A stretch of DNA of 64,000 nt from the NCBI GenBank assembly GCA_965116865.1, contig OZ220727.1, positions 2,914,001-2,978,000 on the forward strand. Reading direction: 5' to 3'. Made by a program: the position numbers and the translations under genes. Below the pieces are notes generated by a model. It was not told where the DNA came from. It did no database searches and was given only the letters and a program-made list of their open reading frames with translations. This document shows, in pieces, positions 52,316 through 61,600 of the stretch (positions within the stretch are counted from its first letter, which is position 1; each line of letters opens with the position of its first letter). The DNA is from Aldehydirespirator sp965116865 (GTDB taxonomy: Bacteria; Actinomycetota; Acidimicrobiia; Acidimicrobiales; Aldehydirespiratoraceae).

Positions 52316-53176
52316 TCAGCGCGGAGCCGGACTGGATCCCGCACACGGGGCGGCCGTGGCCAGGTCGTAGGTCGCGACCGTGCAGCCTACCGCGAAGATC
52401 GGTACGGGCTGGTAGCAGTGCACCGTGCCCGCCGCTCCTGCCGCCGCCGCGCTGACCGCTATGAAAGTGCGGATCTCGAACGCGCCCTGGCCCGCTTCGG
52501 CATAGACGGAGAGGTCGTCGTAGTCGAGTAGCGCGTCGCGGTCGTTGCAGCACCAGCGGTCGAGGAAGTCGCGGTCCCATGCCTCGTTGATCTTGCCCGA
52601 GTCGGGGGTGGCCGGCCAGTGGGAGATCCCGCCGGTACCCACGACCGCTACCCGTTCAGGCACGAGATCGGCAGCCCGCCGGATGGCCTCGCCGAACGCC
52701 CACACCCGCTCGTAGGGGGTCAGAGGCGGTCCCTGGCAGTTGATGTTCACCGGAACTAGCCGCAGGTCGTGTCGGGGGGTAAGGAAATGCAGCGGTACCG
52801 CGATCCCGTGGTCGAGCTTCCACTCCTCCGCGTAGGAGACGTCGGAGGTCTGCATGATCTCGGCGATCAGGCGATGCGACAGGTCCCGATCGCCCGGCAC
52901 CGTGAACCTCTCGATGCCAAGCCACTCCGGATCCTCGACGGGCCCCTCGTAGCGGTCGGCCATCCCGATCGCGAAGCTCGGCATGTTGTCCATGAAGAAG
53001 TTGCCGAAGTGCTCGGCCGCTACCACCATCAGGGCGTCGGGCCGTGCTGCGGCCAGAGCCTCGGCCATCTCGCCGTAGGCTGAGTAGACCTTGTGCCGCA
53101 CATCCGGGTCGGCCTGCTCGGCCCGTCCGACGATGCCCGGAGCATGGCTGCAGGCTCCAGCGAACACCAGAGGCAT
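52316..53176 (-). CDS. LigB-like catalytic subunit of a class III extradiol dioxygenase
   Basis: 286 residues from ATG 53176. Metal-site features of class III extradiol dioxygenases are seen: the His in FAGACSHAPGI, the His in VVAAEHFGNFF, 'WKLDHGIAVPLHFL' and VVGTGGISHWPATP. It would cleave a catechol-type ring (protocatechuate, gallate or similar) with Fe(II); the substrate cannot be told. The upstream open frame to 53398 lacks homology. The matching small subunit is encoded convergently. Confidence 0.85.
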   Translation of the reverse strand: MPLVFAGACSHAPGIVGRAEQADPDVRHKVYSAYGEMAEALAAARPDALMVVAAEHFGNFFMDNMPSFAIGMADRYEGPVEDPEWLGIERFTVPGDRDLSHRLIAEIMQTSDVSYAEEWKLDHGIAVPLHFLTPRHDLRLVPVNINCQGPPLTPYERVWAFGEAIRRAADLVPERVAVVGTGGISHWPATPDSGKINEAWDRDFLDRWCCNDRDALLDYDDLSVYAEAGQGAFEIRTFIAVSAAAAGAAGTVHCYQPVPIFAVGCTVATYDLATAAPCAGSSPAPR

Positions 53177-53515
53177 GGCCTCAGTGTAGGAGGGCCGGTC
53201 GCCCGTCGCTCTCGGAACATCCACCGCTCGCTCGTCGGCGAGGGCCGCGAACGCCGGGTTGCGCCGTCCAGCCGGCTGCTGGACGACGACGCCACCCGGC
53301 ATCCCCGCCCAGACTGCGACCCCGTCGGCATCCAGGACGACATCACCGCAGCGCCCGGCCGCTACCGCTCCGGCGACGACAGGTTCCCGCCCGTCCACCG
53401 GCAGAGGATCCGAGGGCTCACGGCACCGGCCGTGACCGAGCTAGTGGTCCGTCGCTGAAATGATCGGGGCGTCCAGAGCGCTCCCAAGCAGGGTCTCGGT
53501 CCCTGCTGCGCTGCC
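53177..53515. other. Gap upstream of the LigB-like gene; no supported gene
   Basis: Open frames exist on both strands because of GC-rich codons, but none has a motif or a plausible ribosome site. The LigB promoter should be in the first ~100 bases. Confidence 0.4.
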
Positions 53516-53998
53516 CTAGCCATTTCGACGACACAGCACTAGCCCAGGTATTTCAGTAGGGGGCTTGGTTGGGGGTTGCTGCGTCCGCGGAAGTGCCCTC
53601 TTGGCGGGACGCCCCCCGGGCAGGATCGGGTTTGAACACATGAGCCTGACCGTGCTTGGGAGGGTACTTCGATTGAGGCTCACGAACTCCGACGGGCGCA
53701 CGTCCAGGCTGACCCGCGACAGGGCGTGGACTAGGCGGTGCTTGGGTCTGAACCACTTCGACACCGCCTTGAAGCTGACGGCGGGTTCGGTCGTGGTCGC
53801 GGGTCGGGGCTTGTTGGGGTGGTGTTCGGTGTTTGCGGGGTTGGGGCTGGCGGCGGGTTCGGTCGCGGGTCGGGGCTTGTTGGGGTGGTGTTCGGTGTTT
53901 GCGGGGTTGGGGCTGGCGGCGGGTTCGGTCGCGGGTCGGGGCTTGTTTGGGTGGTGTTCGGTGTTTGCGGGGTTGGGGTTGGTGGTGGGTTCGGTCAT
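53516..53998 (-). pseudogene. Truncated ABC-transporter ATPase with 22-residue N-terminal repeats
   Basis: From ATG 53998 the frame encodes three copies of a ~22-residue Pro/Asn/His unit (PAASPNPANTEHHPNKPRPA), then a normal ATPase N-terminus, AVSFKAVSKWFRPKHRLVHA and LSRVSLDVRPSEFVSL. It breaks before Walker A (GPSGCGKST is absent) and continues into unrelated sequence. It lies 9 bases after the substrate-binding gene, so it is the remnant of an importer ATPase of the nitrate/sulfonate type. Confidence 0.7.
53798..53995 (+). repeat. 66-bp tandem repeat inside the ATPase remnant
   Basis: Three units start at 53798, 53864 and 53930 (CGCGGGTCGGGGCTTGTTGG at each start). The period is a multiple of three, so the reading frame is kept through the array; the third copy has diverged slightly. 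Confidence 0.92.
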
Positions 53999-54007
53999 GG
54001 TCGCGGG

Positions 54008-55444
54008 TCAGGGTCCGGGCCAGATGAGCGTGGTTCCGTTGTAGAGGCTTGCGGCGATGTCGGGGTTGACCATGGGTTGCCAGTCGGGTGGCGGTTCGAA
54101 AATCCCGGCTTGTGTCAGGGTGTTGATCTCTGCTGCGAGGAGGTCGGTGTCTGGGATGCCTGTTCCGGTGTTGGTGGGGGCGAGGTCGGCGATCAGTGAT
54201 GATTCCACTGCCCATCGGTGGCGTTCTGTTTGTTTGGCGAGGTGCAGCGGGTTGCCGGCGGCGTCGATGAGTTCGAAGGCGTTGTCGATGGCTGTGTCGG
54301 GGTTGGCGGCGGCGAAGGCTTGGCCTCGTATGAGCGCGCGGACTACGTCGGTTACCAGGTCTGGGTGGTCGTCGATCATTGATTGGGTGGTGAAGGTCAC
54401 TCCGAAGCTGGAGGGTACGTCGAAGTCCAGCGGGTCGAGCAGCGTGTGCGGTACCTCGTTGTTGGTGAGGGTGTTGGGTTCGTTGGATTTGTAGACGGGC
54501 AGCGCGTCGATGCCCAGCTCGAGGTGCGCGACCGGGTCGAAGCCGTCGAGCAGGACTTCGTCGAAGCAGTTCCGTTCGATGCCTGCCAGCGCGATGGAGG
54601 CTTGCAGCGAGTAGGGGAGGTCGCCTTTGATGCCGACGAGGCTGCCGCACAGTCCGGCGAAGTCGGTGATCTGGCTGTTTTCGGGCACGGCGATCGCCTC
54701 GATGGCGGTGCGGCCCCAGTGCAGCAGGGCTACTAGGTCGCCGTCGCCGGCCACGTTGTTGTTGACGAGCTCGGCGAACGATCCCGACGCGCCGAAGTGG
54801 GCTTGGCCCTCTATGACCAGGGCTCCGTTGGAGGGCGCGAACCCGGGCTGGATCTCGAAGTCGATGCAGAGCTCGTCGAAGTATCCCTGGGCCTCGGCGG
54901 TGATGGCGTCGATGATTCCGGCTGCTGCGGCGAAGCCGAATCCGGTCACGAAGGTCACGGTGCCGGCCTCGCGGTTGGCCTCGCAGCGCGCCGCTGCGGC
55001 GTCGGTCGCCGGGCCGGGTCCGGGCTCGCTGGTGGCTGCACCGTCGTCACCGCACGCGGCCGCCGCCAGCGCCAGCGCCAGCACGGCCGGCACGGCGGGC
55101 CGCCGCGTCCGGCATCTCGTTCCCGCCGCCGGCGCCGGCGCGGCCGCCACGGCTGGCCGCCGCGTCCGGCATCTCGTTCCCGCCGCCGGCGCCGGCGCGT
55201 CCGGCACGGCTGGCCGCCGCGTCCGGCGTCTCGATCCCGTCGTTGGTGCAGGCGGTGGTATCCGCAGCACGGCTGGCCGCCGCGTCCGGCGTCTCGATCC
55301 CGTCGTTGGTGCAGGCGGTGGTATCCGCAGCACGGCGGGCACGGCGGGCCGCCGCGTCCGGCGTCTCGATCCCGCCGCCGGTGCCGGTGCTGGCACGGCT
55401 GGCGGGGGGCGCTGCCGCGTCCGGCGCGGGTTCTTTCGCCTCAT
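54008..55444 (-). CDS. Lipoprotein, NMT1/SsuA-like substrate-binding protein with repeat-expanded signal peptide
   Basis: 478 residues from ATG 55444, preceded by GAGGAGGG. The mature part fits NMT1/SsuA-type binding proteins: TVTFVTGFGFAAAAGIIDAI, GYFDELCIDFEIQPGF, 'HFGASGSFAELV', and a C-terminal helix-rich lobe. The signal peptide is abnormal: ~95 residues of Arg/Pro repeats (RRRTRRPAVLRIPPPAPTTG-type units) lie between the start and the hydrophobic core PAVLALALAAAACGDDG with its lipobox Cys. It heads a two-gene remnant importer with the truncated ATPase. Confidence 0.75.
   Translation of the reverse strand: MRRKNPRRTRQRPPPAVPAPAPAAGSRRRTRRPAVPAVLRIPPPAPTTGSRRRTRRPAVLRIPPPAPTTGSRRRTRRPAVPDAPAPAAGTRCRTRRPAVAAAPAPAAGTRCRTRRPAVPAVLALALAAAACGDDGAATSEPGPGPATDAAAARCEANREAGTVTFVTGFGFAAAAGIIDAITAEAQGYFDELCIDFEIQPGFAPSNGALVIEGQAHFGASGSFAELVNNNVAGDGDLVALLHWGRTAIEAIAVPENSQITDFAGLCGSLVGIKGDLPYSLQASIALAGIERNCFDEVLLDGFDPVAHLELGIDALPVYKSNEPNTLTNNEVPHTLLDPLDFDVPSSFGVTFTTQSMIDDHPDLVTDVVRALIRGQAFAAANPDTAIDNAFELIDAAGNPLHLAKQTERHRWAVESSLIADLAPTNTGTGIPDTDLLAAEINTLTQAGIFEPPPDWQPMVNPDIAASLYNGTTLIWPGP
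55085..55410 (+). repeat. In-frame tandem repeats in a signal-peptide coding region
   Basis: Several units of ~54-69 bp share GGCCGCCGCGTCCGGCATCTCG or its variant GGCCGCCGCGTCCGGCGTCTC, each ending before the next GGCTGGCCGCC. Lengths stay in multiples of three, so the SBP frame is kept. Confidence 0.85.
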
Positions 55445-55628
55445 CTCGCCCTCCTCGAAGCGGGCCGTCGCGGCCGCGCGGTCACGACCTCGGGCGCCGA
55501 CCAGTCTGCCAACGCGCGGCGGGCGCGGCAACGGCCGCGCACGGTCCTGGCGGCGGTCGGCCTGCGGTTTTCCGTCGGCGGCTCACGGGCGCGGCGGGGG
55601 TCCTGCTCCCGCCGCCGGGGGGGGGAGG

Positions 55629-55692
55629 TTGTTGCAACCCCACCAAGCTGGTATACAGTCCGGTATACGAGTCTGTATACCAGGAGGCTGTT
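55629..55692 (+). promoter_or_regulatory. Triple GTATAC iteron and palindrome upstream of the giant gene
   Basis: GTATAC occurs at 55651, 55663 and 55675, a 12-bp period. The outer copies form an inverted repeat, TGGTATACAG and CTGTATACCA. A smaller palindrome, GGTTGTTGCAACC, lies at ~55627-55639. AGGAGG (55682-55687) and ATG 55693 follow at once. The arrangement suggests a cooperative repressor or activator site controlling the giant gene, or both divergent genes. Confidence 0.65.
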
Positions 55693-58600
55693 ATGTCTGA
55701 GACACTACCGAGTCGGCTGCTGACGGCACGCTGGGCCCGCGCGGCGGGCCGCGGCGCTCTCGTGAAGGTGTCGTGCGCGAGGGCCGCGGCCGCGCTCGTG
55801 GCCGTCGCGCTGGTGGCCGTGCTGCTGCCTGCGGCGGTCTCGGCGCAGGCGCTGTCGGATGTCGCCGCGCTCAATAACATCACGGTGGCCGGCGGGACCT
55901 TGTCGCCGGAGTTCTCTGCCGACGTTCATGGCTACCGCGTGGGCGTCGCCCACGACGAGGACCAGGCGACGGTCGGGTTCACCAAGGGCCACAGCGGCCA
56001 GCAGGTGGCCCTCAAGGACGGCTCCGACCAGGACCTCGCCGACGCCGACACCGGCGAGGGCGGCCACCAAGTGGACCTGGCCCACGGCGCCAACACGGTG
56101 AAGCTGGTCGTCACGCCCGAGGACACCGCCGCCGACGCCGCGACCTACACCCTGACCATTGTGCGGGCCCTGCCCGCCGGCGTGGTCGGGGTGCCTGCAG
56201 ACTGGGCCCTGAAGCCCGACGGTCTGAGCGCCGGCGACCAGTTCCGGCTCATGCTCGTCACGAGCAGCACACGCGACGCCGCATCGACGAGCATCGACGA
56301 CTACGACACGTTCGTGCGCGGCACGATCACCAGCAACGGCCACGACGCCATCAAGGAGTTCGCCCGGTTCTTCAAAGCGCTGGCCAGCACCGCTGCGGTC
56401 TCGGCCCGCGACCACACGACGACGACGTACACCGACGGCGGCGCCGAAGGCGTGCCCATCCACTGGCTGAACGGCACGCAAGTCTACCGAATCAACTTTC
56501 CCGGCTCGGAGGACGATTTCCAGCCGGTCAACAATTACGAGGAATTCTGGGAGTCGGGGTCCAACGGTTGGTTCCCTGAATCCCGCGACGAGGCCGGCAG
56601 GCGAACATCAGGCCTGCTGCGCTTGTGGACGGGCTCTGCGTCCGACGGCAGCCGGATGGAGGGGGAGACGCTGGGCTCGACAACCGTGCGCACGGGGCTA
56701 TCCGCCATTCTCACGATATTCAGCAACTCCATAGGGGAGAGAAAGGACAACATAATCGCCAACTCCATCGAACTCCCGATGCTGGGCTTGTCCGGCGTGT
56801 TTCAGGTGGTTGACGTGCTGCCCGCATTCGAGATAGCCGCACTGTCGGTGACCGCGGCAGGCGAGTCCGACAACAGGCTGTACGGCTTCACGCCCGATCA
56901 CAGCGTCTACCACGCGGGGTTCGGCGCCGGCGTGTCGCGGGCGACGCTCGCATGGACGGTCGCGAACGAGGCCGGCACGGCAGTGTCGGTGATGGACGCG
57001 GACGGTGACGTGCTCGAAGATGCCGACGGCGGGCAGGAGGGCCACCAGGTGAACCTGGAGGAGGGCCTCAACACCGTCACCGTCAGGTTGTCGCTCGGCG
57101 TCCTTAGCAGGGACTACACGCTGCATCTGGGGGTCGGCTCGACGGAGCTGGGCGGCTGGCGAGCCGGCGATGACGTCAACTATTTGTGGAACGTCGACGA
57201 CATCGAGCCCCGCGGCGTGGCGGGCACCGCCGACACGCTGTGGGTGGCCGATGATTACATTGACAGCAACAAGGTCCTGGCGTTCGACCGCTCCGACGGC
57301 AGCCGGGTGGCGGGCCTCGACATCGTGTTGAGCTCCGCCGACGGCAACGGGAAGCTGTGGGGCGGGATCTGGTCCGACATGGTCAAGGACGTCAACGATT
57401 CCACGGTGAGCGGCACGATGTGGGTGGCCGACCCCGACGCCGACAAGCTCTTCGCGTACAAGATCGCCGTCAACGCCGACGGCACGCCGGGCACGGATCA
57501 CGGCGGCCGCGACTCCGGCAAGGACATCGGGTTGTCGGAGGGCAACGAGAATCCGCAAGGTTTGTGGTCGAACGGTTCGACGATGTGGGTGAGCGACTCC
57601 AACGGCCTCGTTCTGTACGCCTACCATCTCGGCGGCGACAGCCACGGCGAACGCGACGCGGGCAAAGACATCGACGTCTCGAGCGTGTTCAATGGCAACG
57701 AGAAGCCGAAAGGCATTGTCGGCGACGGCGCCGCGGTCTGGGTGCTCAACGACTCCAACAACAGGCTGCAGGCGTTCCAGATCGCCAACAAGCTGCGCAA
57801 CGAGAGCTGGGATATCCGACTGCACGACAGCCAACACCAACGCTCCGGCAGCACGACCCGCGGTGTTTGGATCGAAGGTGACGCCATCTACGTGGGCCGC
57901 GGCGACGGCGAATCCTCCAAGGTCTTCGCCTACAACACCAGCGTCGCCAAGGCGTCCATGTCGTTGAGCGCGCTGTCGGTGACCGCGGCGGGCGACTCCG
58001 ACGACAGGCTGCACGGCTTCACCGCCGATCACAGCGTCTACCACGCGGGGTTCGGTGCCGGCGTGTCGCAGGCGACGCTCGCATGGACGGCCGCGAACGA
58101 GGCCGTCACGGAAGTGTCGGTGCTGGACGCGGACGGTGGTGTGCTCGAAGACGCCGACGGTATCGAGGGTGGCCATCAGATCGGCCTGGAGGAGGGTCTC
58201 AACACTGTCACGGTCAGGGTGTTGGACACCGACAACATCCTTAGCAGGGACTACACGCTGCATCTGGGGGTCAGCTCGACGGAGCTGGGCGGCTGGCGCG
58301 CCGGCGACGACGTCAACTATTTGTGGAACGTCGACGGCATCGAGCCCCGCGGCATGGCGGGCACCGCCGACACGTTGTGGGTGGCCGACGCGGGAAGAAG
58401 CAAGGTTCTGGCGTTCGACCGCTCCGACGGCAGCCGGGAGTCGGGCCTCGACATCGTGTTGAGTTCCGCCGACGGCAACGGGAAGCTGTGGGGCGGGATC
58501 TGGTCCGACATGGTCAAGGACGGCATCGATTCCACGGTGAGCGGCACGCTGTGGGTGGCCGACCCCGACGCCGACAAGCTCTTCGCGTACAAGATCGCCG

Positions 58601-61600
58601 TCAACGCCGACGGCACGTCGGGCACGGATCACGGCGGCCGCGACGCGGGCAAGGACATCGAGTTGTCGGAGGGCAACGAGAATCCGGAGGGCGTGTGGTC
58701 GAATGGTTCGACGATGTGGGTGAGCGACTCCAGCGACCTCAATCTGTACGCGTACCATCTCGGCGGCACCAGCCACGGCGAACGCGACTCCGACAAAGAC
58801 ATCGACATCTCGCGGGCGCACAGTGGCAACGATCAGCTGAGAGGCGTTGCTGTCGACGACACCGTAATCTGGGTGCTCAACGAGTCTAAAAACAGGCTGG
58901 TTGGGTTCGAGATCGCCGACCGGACACGCTCCCTATGGCGTATCTGGCTGCACGACAGCCAATTCCAACGTCCCGACAGCATGATCCGCGGTGTTTGGAT
59001 CGAAGAAGGCGTCATCTACGTGGGCCGCGGCGACGGCGAATCCTCCAAGGTCTTCGCCTACAACACCAGCTTCGTCAAGTCGTCCGTGTCGTTGAGCGCG
59101 CTGTCGGTGACCGCGGCGGGCGAGTCCGACGACAGGCTGCACGGCTTCACAGCCGATCACAGCGTCTACCGCGCGGGGTTCAGCGCCGACGTGTCGCAGG
59201 CGACGCTCAACTGGACGGCCGCGGCTGCCGACGGCGTCGTAGTGTCGGTCCTCGATGCGGACGGTGACGTGCTCGAAGACATCGATGGCATCGAGGGCGG
59301 CCACCAGATCGACCTGGAGGAGGGCGTCAACACTGTCACGGTCAGGGTGTTCGACACCGACAACATCCTTAGCAGGGACTACACGCTGCATCTGGGGGTA
59401 GGCTCGACGGAATTGGGTGGCTGGAGCGCTGGCGATGACGTCGATTTCTTGTGGAACGTCGACGAAATCGAGCCCCGCGGTCTGACGGGCACCGTCGACG
59501 TGTTGTGGGTGTCCGATAATGACAGCAGAGATGATTCTGACAGAAAGGTACTGGCGTTCGACCGCTCCGACGGCAGCCGGTTGGAGGGCCTCGACATTGA
59601 GTTGAACTCCGCCGACGGCAACGAGAAGCTGTGGAGCGGGATCTGGTCCGACATGGTCAAGGACGGCATCGATTCCACGGTGAGCGGCACGTTGTGGGTG
59701 GCCGACTCCGACCCCGACAAGCTCTTTGCGTACAAGATCGCCGTCAACGCCGACGGCACGCCGGGCACGGATCACGGCGGCCGCGACGTGGGCAAGGACT
59801 TCGAGTTGTCGGGGGGCAACGAGAATCCGGGGGGTTTGTGGTCGAATGGTTCGACGATGTGGGTGAACGACCACAGAGACCACTATCTGTACGCCTACCA
59901 TCTCGGCGGTGCCAGCCACGGCGAACGCGACGCGGGCAAAGACATCGACGTCTCGAGCGCGTTCAGCGGCTACGAGTATTTGACAGCCATTGTCGGCGAC
60001 GGCACCGTAATCTGGGTGCTCAACGACTCCGACAACAGGCTGTACGCGTTCCAGATCGCAAACAAGCTGCCCAACGAGAGCTGGGACATCCGACTGCACG
60101 ACAGCTCCCGTTATCTCTACGGCAAGACCTACGGCGCGTGGATCGAAGGTGATGTAATCTATACGGCCTTCGGCGACCGCGAACGCTCCAAGGTCTTCGC
60201 CTATAACACTGCCTACGACTCGTCGCTGTCCAGCGTCGCCCTTTCGAGCCTGACGCTGACGGGCAGCGACTCCAGCGCACTCACGCTCAACCCGACGTTC
60301 GTGCCCGGCGTCACCTACTATGAGACGACCGACGCAAGCGTCGGTGACAAGGTGACGGTGGCCGCAGTCGGGTCCCACGACGACGCCGGGGTTGAGATCG
60401 CACCCGTCGATGCCGACGAAATCGAGACCGGCCACCAGGTCGACGTGACGTTCGGCCACACCCCCATCGAGGTCACAGCCACCGCGCCGAGCGGGTACAT
60501 CGAGTCCTATCGCGTGCTCGTGAGCGTCGGCGAGGTGGAGGTTCCCGACGACTGGGACCTCAAACCGGAGGGCCTCTCGGTCGGCGACCGGTTCCGTCTG
60601 CTGGGCTTCACCACCGCAAGCGCGAGCTACGACCCAACCGTCATCGCCGGCTACAACACTGCTTTCCAGAACAATGTCGCCAGCAACGGCCACGCCAGTC
60701 TCAAGGAGCACTCGGCTGCGTTCCGTGTGCTGGGCTGCACGGCAGCGGTGTCGGCGCGCGCCAACACTGGCACCGAGTACCGCGAAGTGGTCGGGCTGCG
60801 GGGCGTGGGTGTGTACTGGGTCAACGGCGCCAAGGTGGCCGACGACTACGCGGACCTCTACGACGGCAAGTGGGCCAGCACCGAGAGCAGGACGGTGTCA
60901 GGTTCGACAGCGGTATCGACACAGGTTGGGACCGGTTGCGACAATGACGGCTATCCCAACGAGCTGTACACCCTGGGCAACCCGCAGTCCATCGTCTACG
61001 GAGAACCGGGCAACTCCAACAGTGGGCCCATCTATGAATCCTCCGGCACCTCGCAAATTTCAGACGGCTTGACCGTTCTTCCCCCCTTGATGGGACTCTC
61101 GCCGGTCTTCAAGGTAGCCGGATCGGTCGACGCTGCGGGGTTGGAGTTCACTTCGGGGTCGGTGTCTGTGGCTGAGGGTGCCAGTGTCGAGTACGGGGTG
61201 AGGCTGTTGTCGCAGCCGTCGGGTGATGTGTCGGTGTCGGTGTCGGCGCTTGAGGGCAGTGATCTGGTGCTGTCGGCCGCGACGGCGGGTTCGGTGTCTG
61301 TGCTGGTGTTGACGTTCACGACGGGCGACTGGGGCACCTACCAGTCGGTGGGGGTGCATGCCAACCACGACGACGACACTGTCGACGACTCTGTGACGCT
61401 GCGCCACACAGCGTCGGGCGGCGTCTATGACGCGTCGGGTGATGTGGAGGTGACGGTTTCTGATGACGATGCTGCGGGGTTGGAGTTCACTTCGGGGTCG
61501 GTGTCTGTGGCTGAGGGTGCCAGTGTCGAGTACGGGGTGAGGCTGTTGTCGCAGCCGTCGGGTGATGTGTCGGTGTCGGTGTCGGCGCTTGAGGGCAGTG

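Noticed and set aside
53798..53995. CRISPR-like direct repeats
   Set aside because: Units are directly adjacent with no unique spacers and encode an in-frame peptide repeat. None of the other arrays in the window has spacer structure, and no cas genes are present.
56698..60711. Two long minus-strand frames (707 and 592 codons) under the giant gene
   Set aside because: They mirror the 1.13-kb repeats of the plus-strand gene and have no motif or ribosome site.
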